Positions 1 to 7,847 of a stretch of DNA of 16,666 nucleotides are shown here, in pieces. Each line of letters starts with the position of its first letter. The stretch's first letter is position 1. The translations under genes were made by a program, and so were the position numbers. The notes below the pieces were generated by a model that had not been told where the DNA came from, did not search any database, and was given only the letters and a program-made list of their open reading frames with translations. The DNA comes from DASXTB01 sp036505615 (GTDB lineage Bacteria > Acidobacteriota > UBA6911 > JACQSX01): NCBI GenBank assembly GCA_036505615.1, contig DASXTB010000100.1, positions 1 to 16,666 on the forward strand, given 5' to 3'.

Positions 1-483
1 GACAAGACGGGTGCCATCGTAGAAGCGCTGTCTGAAATTGCGGTGGTGATTGCCGGTTCCGCAGAATCGACACGCCAGGCCTGCGTCAGTTTCGCCCGGA
101 ACATGGCAGTAGCTTTTCAAATCGTGGATGACATTCTTAACTTCAGCGAAGCCTCGGAGTGGACCAAGACCTGTGGCGAAGATCTTAAGGAAGGGAAGCT
201 CACCTATGTTATCACTCGCGCAATCGAGTTGCTTGAAAGCTCCCACAAGGAACGTCTGGTGGAAATTCTGTGCGATGCAGATCTGCGTAAGACGCCGGCA
301 ATACTTCGGGAAGGGATCGAATTGGTCCAGCGATCGGGCGCGCTGGCCGATTGCCGCAGCGAAGCCGAATCGATGTTCCACGCCGCGTGGAGCCAGTTTT
401 CCGCGAGTATAGCCCCTTCGTACGCGAAGATCTTGCTGCACATGCTTTGTATAAGAACGTTGCATCTTTCCGGAGATCCTTGA
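1..483 (+). CDS. Polyprenyl (isoprenyl) diphosphate synthase, C-terminal part
   Basis: This gene is cut by the window start; 160 codons remain and the frame is open from base 1. It looks like the C-terminal half of a trans-isoprenyl diphosphate synthase, which condenses isopentenyl diphosphate onto an allylic diphosphate in the cytoplasm to make quinone side chains or other isoprenoids. The visible signs are the DKTGAIVEAL helix (family K-T-A/G region), the helix with AFQIVDDILNF (nt 115-144, the second aspartate-rich motif) and GEDLKEGKLTYV, the usual G-x-D-L-x-E-G-K stretch after that motif. In the second motif the last position is Asn (nt 139-141), where Asp is commonest. The first DDxxD motif lies upstream of the window. 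The chain-length class cannot be told from this part. The stop is TGA at 481-483, and the next gene follows after 73 bp on the same strand. Confidence 0.88.
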   Translation, partial: DKTGAIVEALSEIAVVIAGSAESTRQACVSFARNMAVAFQIVDDILNFSEASEWTKTCGEDLKEGKLTYVITRAIELLESSHKERLVEILCDADLRKTPAILREGIELVQRSGALADCRSEAESMFHAAWSQFSASIAPSYAKILLHMLCIRTLHLSGDP

Positions 484-541
484 TCGACCAGGGCGCGATT
501 ACCGGTAGGAATGAAGAGCGGACGGTTCCATCTTACAGATA

Positions 542-546
542 AAGGA
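542..546 (+). promoter_or_regulatory. Ribosome binding site deciding the SBBP-protein start
   Basis: AAGGA lies 10 nt before the ATG at 557 but only 4 nt before an in-frame GTG at 551. The spacing favours the ATG, which gives an N-terminus beginning MKALWVKR, a normal basic n-region for a signal peptide. Confidence 0.5.
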
Positions 547-556
547 ACAGGTGAGT

Positions 557-3500
557 ATGAAGGCACTTTGGGTGAAAAGGATCGCTGAATGGTCGGCGTG
601 CGTCAGGCCGCTTGCAATCGGACTGATGCTGTGGCTGAACCTGCAGGTTGGAGCGATGTTGCCGGTCCCTGGCGTCAGAGCCGGTGAAAAAAATGTAGCG
701 CCGCCGGCCGCTGGGCGGCATTCCTGGCCGGCTCGGTCGACGGAGGCCGGCTGGAAGCCAGCGCTACAAAGGCCCGGCGCTGGAATCGCTTCTCACTCGG
801 GCGCTCAGAAGGTGCGCGAAAATGTAGCGCCGGCCTCCGGCCGGCAATTCCTGCTGCCGAGATTCGTCGAAGGCCGGCCTGGAGGCGGGCGCTACAATCG
901 GACGCCTTACAATTCTTTTACACCTTCTCAGGCTCGGTTGAGAGAGGCGTTCGGTAATCTGCCTTTGAGCTTTGAAGCCAATCAGGGCCAAGCCAACGCG
1001 AGTATCCGGTTCCTGTCTCATGGCCCGGGCTACAGTCTGTTTCTTACGCCCGATGAGGCGATACTGGTCCTGAGCTCGAGACGCCGACCCGAGGTCGTGG
1101 CCAGTCGGAATTTCGCTTTTCGAAATCCGCAGCCGGAAGCGGGAACCTTCACGGAAACCCTGCATCTGAAATTGGCTGGAGCCAATGCTTCGCCCAGACT
1201 GACCGCTCGATCGGAATTACCAGCGCGCACCAGTTACTTCATTGGTGACGATCCTGAGAAATGGTTTTCCGGAGTTCCCAACTTTTCCAGCGTGGAATAC
1301 AAGAACGTTTATTCAGGCATTGATTTGATTTACTACGGCGACCGCCGCCGGCTCGAACACGATTTTATTGTTCACCCCGGCGCTCGGCCAAAGGATATCC
1401 GCCTCGATTTTAAGGGAGCCCGGCACATCCGCCTCGATGGTGAGGGGAATCTCTTACTGGCCATGATGGGCGGCGAGGTAATTCTCCAGGCGCCGCTTCT
1501 CTACCAGGAATGGGACGGCGTCCGGCGCGAGATTTCAGGCGGCTACCGCCTGCGGGGCAACAGTGAAGTTTCTTTTGACGTGGGCGCCTACGATGCCGGC
1601 CGCGCTCTGATCATCGATCCCAAGCTTGCCTACGGCACTTACTTTGGCGGCAGCCTCATTGATGGTTGTACGGCCATTGCTGTGGACTCGGGAGGCAACA
1701 TTTTTGTCGCAGGAGAGACGGCCTCCACCAATTTTCCGGTAAAGAATTCCATCGCTGCTTACGGCGGCGGAGATACCGATGCCTTCGTTGCGAAACTCGA
1801 TCCCACCGGATCATCGCTGCTCTATTCCACCTACGTTGGAGGGAGCGCCGCCGATTTAGCCTCAGGGATCGCCGTGGACGCGGCGGGCAACGCTTACGTC
1901 ACGGGCCAAACCAAGTCTGTCAATTTTCCCATGATGACACCGCTGCAACCCGTTCTTGGCGGCGGTCAAGACGCCTTCGTACTCAAGTTGAACGCTCAAG
2001 GCTCCGCTCTTCTGTATTCCACTTATCTCGGCGGCGGCACCGACGACAGCGGGAACGGCGTGACAGTGGATGCTTCCGGCAACGCGTACGTCTCTGGTCA
2101 AACGGCCTCAACTAACTTTCCCTTGAAGAATCCGTTTCAGAGTACCTACGGCGGCGGCGATGCCGACGCATTCGTGTGCAAGATCAATCCGGCGGGCTCG
2201 GCTTTGATCTATTCCAGCTATCTGGGCGGTAACGGCCAGGAAGGGGCTTTTCGCATCGCCGTCGATAAGGACGGTAACGCTTATATCACCGGCCCGACGG
2301 CTTCCAGAAACTTTCCACTGCAGCGTCCTGTTCAGGGGACGTATGGGGGCGGAGATTCCGACGTCTTTGTGTCTAAGGTTAATGCCGCCGGATCGGCTCT
2401 CGTTTACTCCACCTTTCTGGGCGGCACGAGTCTGGACTTCTCGCTGAGCGTAGCCGTTGACGGCGCTGGCAGCGCGTACATCGCAGGATTTACCACTTCC
2501 ACTAATTTTCCCGTGCAAGCGCCCTTTCAGCGCGTCTACGCTGGCGGAGGCACTGGTGACCTGCCAGCGGGCGATGCTTTCGTCACGAAGCTTAGCCCTG
2601 ACGGTTCTACTCTTGTTTACTCCACTTATCTCGGGGGCAAGAAGGATGACGCTGCTCTGGCAATCGCCGTAGATCCTGCCGGTAACGCGTATGTGACGGG
2701 ATTCACGTCATCAACTGACTTTCCGATCAAAAACTCCTTGAAGGCATTCGCAGGAGGTTCCATAGGAGACGCCTTCGTCGCGAAACTCAATTCAACAGGC
2801 TCGGATCTGATCTATTCAACTTACCTCGGCGGAGCTGGGGACGATTTGGGGCTGGCCATTGCTGCCGACGCTGCCGGCAGTGCTTATGTCTGCGGCGTGA
2901 CTACTTCTACTGATTTCCCCAGGCAGAATCCGCTGCAATCAACTTATGGCGGCGGCGACTTCGACGGCTTCATCGCTAAGATCACCGAAGACCTCCCGCC
3001 CGTTTCGGCGGACCTCTCGATCACCAAGTCATCTTCGCCGGGTTCGGCAACGATAGGAACTGGCCTGACCTATACTATTTCGGTCAGTAATGCCGGGCCG
3101 TCCACAGCCACCGGCGTCACCGTCACAGATACCTTACCTGCTGGAGTCACCTTTGTCTCTGCATCGTCCGCGCAAGGAAGTTGCAGCCAGACAGGCGGCA
3201 CGGTAACTTGCAATCTGGGAAGCCTGGCCAATGCCGCAACTGTGGGCGTGAGCATCGTTGTGACTCCCACAACAGCGGGAATTATCAGCAACACGGCCGT
3301 TGTGAGAGCCAACGAGTCGGATCCCAGTACTCTGAACAACAGCGCGTCGGTTTTGACTTCAGTCACGCAGCCGCCCACACAATTTACTCTTTACCTGGCT
3401 CACTTCGGTAATGGAGCGGTTCCTGGGGCGCAGCTTTTCAGCCAGATTCTCTTGTTCAACCTTGATCCTCTACAATCGGTCAGTGCCAAAATTTCTATCC

Positions 3501-5167
3501 GCGACGACCAAGGCAATCTGCTGAGCGTTACTCTTAACGGCGAAAAGGTCCTCAGCGGCGAGAAGAACGCAGTTGTCCCGGCCGGCGGGCTACAGGTTTT
3601 GAAGACCGACGGGCAGGGGCCGCTGGTTGGAGGAGCAGTTACGGTCGTTTCGGACAGGCCGCTTTCGGGCGTGATCCTTTTTGGAGGAACAATTGGACTG
3701 GATGGGGTGGGAAGCAGCCAGGCCTTTGCCAATGGGTTCGTGGCGCCGATGGAAAGCAACACTGCCGGCGGGATCGATACGGGAGTGGCAATAATGAACC
3801 TGGAGCCAGGAGATCTAAATGGAGACCTGCAGCTGACCGATGCGGAGGGAAAGCTCCTCGCCTCAGCGCGAATGGATACCATCAAGGGAAACGGGCACAT
3901 GGCGCGCTTTGGCCATGAGTTCAATTGGAGCCCCCGCGTCGATTTTTCGAACTTCAGCGGATTGTTGAGGGTCAACACCACCGGCAGATGCGCCGCTACC
4001 GTGTTGCAGACGCGTCTTGGCGAAATCGCCACCATGCCCGTCGCGCCTAGAACATTAGCGGGCAAGGATGGGAGCGCTGCTGATGTGTTGCTGTCGGCTG
4101 CTGGAGGCCCGGATTTCAGTCTTCCGAGCCGGGCCGATTCGAAGGGGGCGTTCGCTTCACCGGACAACAATCTTTACTTTGCCCATTTTGGAAATGGCGC
4201 AGCAGGTGTGGCTCAGATTTTCAGCCAGATTGTGCTTTTCAATCTCGATCCGGCTGCGCCTGTCAATGCTTCCGTTTCGATCCGGGATGATCTTGGAAAT
4301 CCACTGGCGGTCAATTTAAATGGAGAGCTGATAACAGGACTAAAGAGCCTGACAATCCCCCCTGGCGGCCTGCGAGTGCTGAAGACCAATGCCCAAGGAC
4401 CGATCAGCGTCGGATCGGTGACTGTCAGTCCGGACCGGCCGCTGGTGGGAGTCCTTGTATTTGGCGGGAGCTTTGGAGTGGCCGGAGTGGGGAGCAGCCA
4501 GGCTTTGGACAACGGCTTTGTGGCTCCCATGGAAACCAGCAGCAGCCAGGGGATTAGCACCGGTGTGGCGTTGATGAATCTGGAAGGTCGTGACATCGGC
4601 GCGGAGCTGAAGCTGTTGGATTCCGGAGGAAACGTTGTGGCGACTGCGCGGCTGGACGGAAAGGATCTTCTGAAAAGCAACGGCCATAGCGCGCGCTTCA
4701 TCCAGGAATTCATTTGGAGTCCCGCGGTGGATTTTTCCAGCTTCGTCGGATTGTTGAAGGTAATTCCGGCGGGCAGGATAGCGGCCACTGTGCTTCAGGT
4801 TCGGCCCAATCAGTTTGCTACCATGCCCGTGGCTGCCATCGCTGCGGGTGCGCCGACGATCGTCGATGTGAAAGTGACGCCGGTGAATAACGATTCGGCC
4901 AAGGTGGATACACAATTTACCGCTCCTGGCGGAGAAATCGTGAAGCTGGAATTTACCTGGTTTCGTCAGGGCGCTCCGGGCGCAGTGAAGGTGCTGAATT
5001 CTCCCGCCGACGTAAACCTGACAGGATTGAAATCCGGCACGGTCAGCTACACTTTCACTGGTATTGGCGTACCCACGCCGTTCGGGACGCTCAGCCCGGA
5101 CCGAGTAGATGTGCAAGCAACCGATGCCCGCGGCCTGAAGAGCAACGTGTTCACTAAGAACTTTTGA
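557..5167 (+). CDS. Secreted multidomain protein: DUF7948, seven SBBP propeller repeats, DUF11, duplicated C-terminal domain
   Basis: A 1536-residue exported protein of unknown function. Residues 1-43 form a signal peptide (basic start, hydrophobic PLAIGLMLWLNL, probable cleavage near VRA-GE). Residues ~46-114 are encoded by two palindromic repeats and look unstructured. Residues ~132-355 match DUF7948, the domain that precedes SBBP repeats (LSFEANQGQ, RFLSHGPGYSLFLTP, SYFIGDDPEKW, YSGIDLIYYG). Residues 357-809 hold seven SBBP repeats (LxYSTYLGG...AVDxxGNAYVTG...STNFP) of about 65 residues, probably one beta-propeller. Residues ~819-935 are a DUF11 adhesin-like domain (LTYTISVSNAGPSTATGVTV). 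Two related ~220-residue units follow (residues 945-1163 and 1206-1426). The tail (~1430-1536) looks like an Ig/PKD-type fold. No anchor or sorting signal is seen at the C-terminus (SNVFTKNF). Such proteins are typical of Acidobacteriota; a surface or matrix-binding role is inference only. Confidence 0.9.
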   Translation: MKALWVKRIAEWSACVRPLAIGLMLWLNLQVGAMLPVPGVRAGEKNVAPPAAGRHSWPARSTEAGWKPALQRPGAGIASHSGAQKVRENVAPASGRQFLLPRFVEGRPGGGRYNRTPYNSFTPSQARLREAFGNLPLSFEANQGQANASIRFLSHGPGYSLFLTPDEAILVLSSRRRPEVVASRNFAFRNPQPEAGTFTETLHLKLAGANASPRLTARSELPARTSYFIGDDPEKWFSGVPNFSSVEYKNVYSGIDLIYYGDRRRLEHDFIVHPGARPKDIRLDFKGARHIRLDGEGNLLLAMMGGEVILQAPLLYQEWDGVRREISGGYRLRGNSEVSFDVGAYDAGRALIIDPKLAYGTYFGGSLIDGCTAIAVDSGGNIFVAGETASTNFPVKNSIAAYGGGDTDAFVAKLDPTGSSLLYSTYVGGSAADLASGIAVDAAGNAYVTGQTKSVNFPMMTPLQPVLGGGQDAFVLKLNAQGSALLYSTYLGGGTDDSGNGVTVDASGNAYVSGQTASTNFPLKNPFQSTYGGGDADAFVCKINPAGSALIYSSYLGGNGQEGAFRIAVDKDGNAYITGPTASRNFPLQRPVQGTYGGGDSDVFVSKVNAAGSALVYSTFLGGTSLDFSLSVAVDGAGSAYIAGFTTSTNFPVQAPFQRVYAGGGTGDLPAGDAFVTKLSPDGSTLVYSTYLGGKKDDAALAIAVDPAGNAYVTGFTSSTDFPIKNSLKAFAGGSIGDAFVAKLNSTGSDLIYSTYLGGAGDDLGLAIAADAAGSAYVCGVTTSTDFPRQNPLQSTYGGGDFDGFIAKITEDLPPVSADLSITKSSSPGSATIGTGLTYTISVSNAGPSTATGVTVTDTLPAGVTFVSASSAQGSCSQTGGTVTCNLGSLANAATVGVSIVVTPTTAGIISNTAVVRANESDPSTLNNSASVLTSVTQPPTQFTLYLAHFGNGAVPGAQLFSQILLFNLDPLQSVSAKISIRDDQGNLLSVTLNGEKVLSGEKNAVVPAGGLQVLKTDGQGPLVGGAVTVVSDRPLSGVILFGGTIGLDGVGSSQAFANGFVAPMESNTAGGIDTGVAIMNLEPGDLNGDLQLTDAEGKLLASARMDTIKGNGHMARFGHEFNWSPRVDFSNFSGLLRVNTTGRCAATVLQTRLGEIATMPVAPRTLAGKDGSAADVLLSAAGGPDFSLPSRADSKGAFASPDNNLYFAHFGNGAAGVAQIFSQIVLFNLDPAAPVNASVSIRDDLGNPLAVNLNGELITGLKSLTIPPGGLRVLKTNAQGPISVGSVTVSPDRPLVGVLVFGGSFGVAGVGSSQALDNGFVAPMETSSSQGISTGVALMNLEGRDIGAELKLLDSGGNVVATARLDGKDLLKSNGHSARFIQEFIWSPAVDFSSFVGLLKVIPAGRIAATVLQVRPNQFATMPVAAIAAGAPTIVDVKVTPVNNDSAKVDTQFTAPGGEIVKLEFTWFRQGAPGAVKVLNSPADVNLTGLKSGTVSYTFTGIGVPTPFGTLSPDRVDVQATDARGLKSNVFTKNF
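694..768 (+). repeat. Palindromic REP-like repeat inside the SBBP gene, copy 1
   Basis: This 75-bp element is bounded by TGTAGCGC (694-701) and its exact reverse complement GCGCTACA (761-768), with GC-rich internal palindromes built on GCCGGC/GGCCGG. It is translated in frame as part of the SBBP protein, starting NVAPPAAGR. The same start and end octamers bound a second copy 129 bp downstream. Confidence 0.75.
823..896 (+). repeat. Palindromic REP-like repeat inside the SBBP gene, copy 2
   Basis: This 74-bp element has the same boundary octamers, TGTAGCGC at 823-830 and GCGCTACA at 889-896. A perfect internal hairpin with arms 829-835 and 839-845 (GCCGGCC/GGCCGGC) sits at its left end. It starts in the same reading frame as copy 1 (again NVAP) but is one base shorter, so the two right ends are read in different frames. 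The peptide composition (Arg, Gly, Pro) suggests a disordered linker. Confidence 0.75.
1625..2983 (+). repeat. Seven tandem SBBP beta-propeller repeats (coding)
   Basis: Seven coding repeats begin near 1625, 1817, 2009, 2203, 2399, 2612 and 2807, with a period of about 192-213 bp. Each has L-x-Y-S-T-Y-L-G-G, then A-V-D-x-x-G-N-A-Y-V-T-G, then S-T-N-F-P and ends with a Y-G-G-G-D-x-D-A-F-V-x-K-type stretch. The copies differ in length and sequence, so this is an old protein-level repeat rather than a recent DNA amplification. Seven units would make one seven-bladed propeller. Confidence 0.85.
3389..4834 (+). repeat. Tandem duplication of a ~220-residue domain (coding)
   Basis: Unit A (3389-4045) and unit B (4172-4834) share the same blocks in the same order: AHFGNG, FSQI-LFNLDP, SIRDD-GN, V-SDRPL/V-SPDRPL, GVGSSQA, NGFVAPME, GVA-MNLE, NGH-ARF, EF-WSP-VDFS, AATVLQ and ATMPVA. 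The offset is 783 bp at the start and 789 bp at the end, in frame throughout. A linker of about 42 residues separates the units. I do not recognise a named family for this domain; it is beta-rich in appearance and resembles the C-terminal modules of other acidobacterial exported proteins. Confidence 0.8.
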
Positions 5168-5232
5168 GTCGATGCAGCACCGGCTTCCAGTCGGCCGGCC
5201 CGGATTATTCACAGATCTTGATAAGGATCCAA

Positions 5233-5258
5233 CGCAAGGGCGCAAGGGGGCGCAAAGG
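5233..5258. repeat. Short tandem CGCAAGGG-type repeat between convergent genes
   Basis: Three near-copies of an octamer, CGCAAGGG (5233-5240), CGCAAGGG (5241-5248) and CGCAAAGG (5251-5258), lie in the 134-bp gap between the convergent SBBP and regulator genes. Motifs of this kind recur as dispersed intergenic repeats in many environmental genomes (recalled, not searched). No clear T-tailed terminator hairpin was found in the gap; a 5-bp stem at 5180-5198 is too weak to call. Confidence 0.5.
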
Positions 5259-5301
5259 TGGTGAGGGTGCGTATATGTGCCCACCTGTGTTTCGAGCGCA
5301 G

Positions 5302-6951
5302 TCACGCTAAGCCCATCTTTGCCAGGAGCTTTTCAAACCTGGGATCCGAATGCAGGCTGTCAAAGATGGGATCCATTTTGAGAAAAACCAGCCACGCGTA
5401 GCGTTCCTCGCGGGCCCGCTGCAGCCAGTGAAAGGCTGCGTCCTTCTCGCCAAGGCCCAAATAGACCATTGCGAAGTGACCGGGTGAAACATGGCTCGTC
5501 TTCGAGGTCTTTGTCAACTCACCCAATATCCGCTCGGCTTCGCTCTTCTTACCCCAGACTCCGTAAGCATGCCCCAAAGCAGCCATCCCATCGGCGCTTC
5601 CCTTGGAAGAATCCACTGCCTTCTTGAACTCGGCAACGGCCTCCCTGAACATCGACTTTTGCCGAAGCGCCCATCCGATCACCAGCCGGGCCAGCGCGAA
5701 GTTTGGCTCCAAATCAAGTGTCTGCCGGCATTTTTCGATCGCAAGATCGTACTGCCGTGCAAAATAGTATCCTCCCGCGACATAGGCGCCAATAACGGGC
5801 GACAACGGGTCCAACTGTTGAGCTCTTCGGACTTGCGCGATAGCGTCATAGGGTTGTCCGAGCGACGCCAGATTCAGCCCGTACCAGTAGTGAGCAATCG
5901 CGTAGTCCTCTCTCAGCCGCAGCGCGCGCCGAAATTCAGTTTCTGCGCCTTTCCAGTCCCAGTCGTAAAACATCTTGGAGAACGCCAGCGCTGTGTGGGC
6001 TTCAGCCAGCGTGTCGTCTCTCCTCAATGCGCTTAGCGCCGCGGCTTTGGCCTTCGGAAAAGCATCTTTAGGAGCAAGATAATTATAGTAGCCGAGCGTA
6101 TTGTAGCCATCCGCCAGCCCCGCATAGGCAACAACGTAATCGGGATCCCTTTCAATTGCCTCTTCGAAGCACTGGATGCACTTCCTGAAACCCTCTCCCG
6201 TTCTCTGATTCCAGTAGTGCCGCCCTTTCAGGTAAAGAGTGTAAGCATCGATATTCTTGGTGGAAGGCTGGACCAGCAAATTTGCCTGCTTGTCGAGCAG
6301 CCTGATCTTCAGTCTTTCGGCGAGGGCTCGAGAGATTTCGTTCTGAACGGCAAAGACATCCTTCAGTTTCCGTTCGTAAGTCTCTGACCAGATATGGTGC
6401 CCCGCGGCGACATCAATCAACTGCGCTGTGATTCGAAGCCGGCCTTCGGCTTTCCGCACACTTCCTTCGAGCACCGCACCAACGTTCAATTCCTTTCCAA
6501 TATCGCGGACATTCTGTGGTTTGTTCTTGAAGCGAAACACGGAAGTTCGGGATGCAACGCGTATTCCCTCGATCCTGGCCAAGGCGCTGATCAACTCCTC
6601 GGTCATTCCGTCGCTGAAGTACTCGTTTTCCTTGTCCGGGCTCATGTTGACAAATGGCAGGACTGCAATTGAATTGTGGCCGCTTTCCCCTGGAACCGGC
6701 ATAGATTTCCGCAGGGCCCCTGGTGCCGGGCGCTTTCTCCACCAATCGTCAAGTTCGCGTTTGAAAGCGTAGACCGAACCGAGCTTCTTATGAAGATGCC
6801 GGTGGATCGGCAACCCTTCTTCCCTTTCCCAACGTTGGACGGCCCGTACTCCCCGTTTCAGGTGGGCGGCAATTTCTTTCCAGGAATCCAGGCGGTCGGA
6901 GCCATCTGTTTCGGCAGGCTGGGAATGGTTTGGGAGGGGAGGTCTATTCAT
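5302..6951 (-). CDS. One-component regulator-like protein: N-terminal HTH, TolB-like domain, TPR repeats
   Basis: A 549-residue protein of a class much expanded in Acidobacteriota. Residues ~20-72 form a DNA-binding helix-turn-helix (SWKEIAAHLKRGVRAVQRW...LPIHRH...VYAFKRELDDWW). Residues ~93-215 are the TolB-like/FlgO-type domain often found in adenylate cyclase and CadC-like proteins (SIAVLPFVNMS, YFSDGMTEEL, SRTSVFRFK, VLEGSVRK, HIWSETYER). Residues ~235-510 are TPRs (FEEAIERDPDYVVAYAGLADGY, AHYWYGLNLASLGQPYDAI, YDLAIEKCRQTLDLEPNFALA). The end, MDPIFDSLHSDPRFEKLL, is typical of the class. No transmembrane segment is evident. The start at 6951 puts the HTH near the N-terminus as in relatives, but no Shine-Dalgarno precedes it; an ATG at 7062 has AAGGAG 13 nt upstream, so 37 extra residues are possible. 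It probably regulates transcription; the target is unknown. Confidence 0.88.
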   Translation of the reverse strand: MNRPPLPNHSQPAETDGSDRLDSWKEIAAHLKRGVRAVQRWEREEGLPIHRHLHKKLGSVYAFKRELDDWWRKRPAPGALRKSMPVPGESGHNSIAVLPFVNMSPDKENEYFSDGMTEELISALARIEGIRVASRTSVFRFKNKPQNVRDIGKELNVGAVLEGSVRKAEGRLRITAQLIDVAAGHHIWSETYERKLKDVFAVQNEISRALAERLKIRLLDKQANLLVQPSTKNIDAYTLYLKGRHYWNQRTGEGFRKCIQCFEEAIERDPDYVVAYAGLADGYNTLGYYNYLAPKDAFPKAKAAALSALRRDDTLAEAHTALAFSKMFYDWDWKGAETEFRRALRLREDYAIAHYWYGLNLASLGQPYDAIAQVRRAQQLDPLSPVIGAYVAGGYYFARQYDLAIEKCRQTLDLEPNFALARLVIGWALRQKSMFREAVAEFKKAVDSSKGSADGMAALGHAYGVWGKKSEAERILGELTKTSKTSHVSPGHFAMVYLGLGEKDAAFHWLQRAREERYAWLVFLKMDPIFDSLHSDPRFEKLLAKMGLA

Positions 6952-7178
6952 GATCGGGTCGAGTTGTTCAGACGGATGGCTTGATTTTAGCTTAATGAGA
7001 ATCTCGGCTTCAAACTCTAGCCAATCGCGGCCCTCCTGGCCTGGTGCGTCAAAGTGCGCCATAGGGACCGTTGCGCTCCTTGTCGCTTGTGGGGGCAGTC
7101 TCAGCTGCGACAAAGTGGTCCTAGACGAGGGCCTTCAAACGCGAAGGCGAATCTGGTGGAAAGGTTCAAGGAGGAACC

Positions 7179-7847
7179 ATGACAAGCAAAACGAAGTCGA
7201 CATTATTAGTAATCTGTCTGATAGCGCTCTTCAACTGCATGCGGATTCAGAGTGCGGCAATTTCCGATTCTTCGGAGCTACCGGGTTCGGAAGGGCAGCG
7301 GCTGGAAACGGCGGATCCTGCCACCGATTCCGACGCCATGGATGTAAATGTTCCCGACCGTACGCAGGTAGAAATTGAGCTGCTTTCCCCAGTCTCCTCT
7401 CAATTGGCAATGCGCGGTGATCTGATTGATTTCGAAGTCATGCGGCCGGTCAAGGTGAATGGCGCGACCGTGATTGAGAAAGGAGCTCTGGCAACCGCGC
7501 GTGTTACGGAAGTCAAAAAAGCAGGCCATTGGGGACGAGGCGGCAAGATTGCATGGGAGCTGCAACGGGTCGTTGCCGCAGATGGCAGTTACATTCTCCT
7601 CGATTCGGCAAGAAAGGTGACCGGCCATGGAACGGAAAGGCTGGTGATCGGAAACGCCGTCGCGACCGGAATCGCATTCATGAGTCTAGGGATTCCAAAC
7701 CCGCTTCTCCCCGTCACCGTCCTGCGCCACGGCTTCACCAGAGGAGATCCCGCCACTGTGTCCGCGGGAGAAAGATTTTGGGTATTTGTGCGCGGCGATC
7801 ACCTGGTCAGGGTAGAGTCCCGGAGATTAAGAATTAAAGGGATGTAA
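7179..7847 (+). CDS. Secreted protein of unknown function
   Basis: A 222-residue protein with a strong Shine-Dalgarno (AAGGAGG, 7168-7174) 4 nt before the ATG. Residues 1-26 are a signal peptide (basic MTSKTK, hydrophobic STLLVICLIALF, probable cleavage after QSA); the Cys at 20 is not in a good lipobox. A low-complexity acidic stretch (~28-58) leads to a beta-rich domain at ~60-145 with PDRTQVEIELLSPVSS, MRGDLIDFEVMRPVKVNG, VIEKGALATARVTEVKKAG and GRGGKIAWELQRV. This pattern resembles acidobacterial exported proteins that I cannot name precisely. A small-residue stretch at ~156-172 (VIGNAVATGIAFMSLG) could be a weak membrane or glycine-zipper-like segment. The C-terminal part has SAGERFWVFVRGDHLVRV. 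It is divergent from the regulator gene, with the start codons 227 bp apart, so regulation by that protein is conceivable but unproven. Confidence 0.75.
   Translation: MTSKTKSTLLVICLIALFNCMRIQSAAISDSSELPGSEGQRLETADPATDSDAMDVNVPDRTQVEIELLSPVSSQLAMRGDLIDFEVMRPVKVNGATVIEKGALATARVTEVKKAGHWGRGGKIAWELQRVVAADGSYILLDSARKVTGHGTERLVIGNAVATGIAFMSLGIPNPLLPVTVLRHGFTRGDPATVSAGERFWVFVRGDHLVRVESRRLRIKGM

Noticed and set aside
1625..2983. DNA-level tandem repeat or recent amplification in the SBBP region
   Set aside because: The units share protein motifs but vary in length and nucleotide sequence, so they are ancient protein repeats.
3400..5305. Three long minus-strand ORFs antisense to the SBBP gene (3400-4170, 4213-4788, 4340-5305)
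   Set aside because: They are shadows of a GC-rich coding strand; the first two come from the duplicated domain units and are therefore similar to each other. None has a recognisable domain, while the plus strand has clear ones.
6952..7113. N-terminal extension of the regulator to a TTG at 7113
   Set aside because: TTG without a good ribosome binding site, and the extension lies before the point where related proteins begin; the ATG at 7062 remains a possible alternative.
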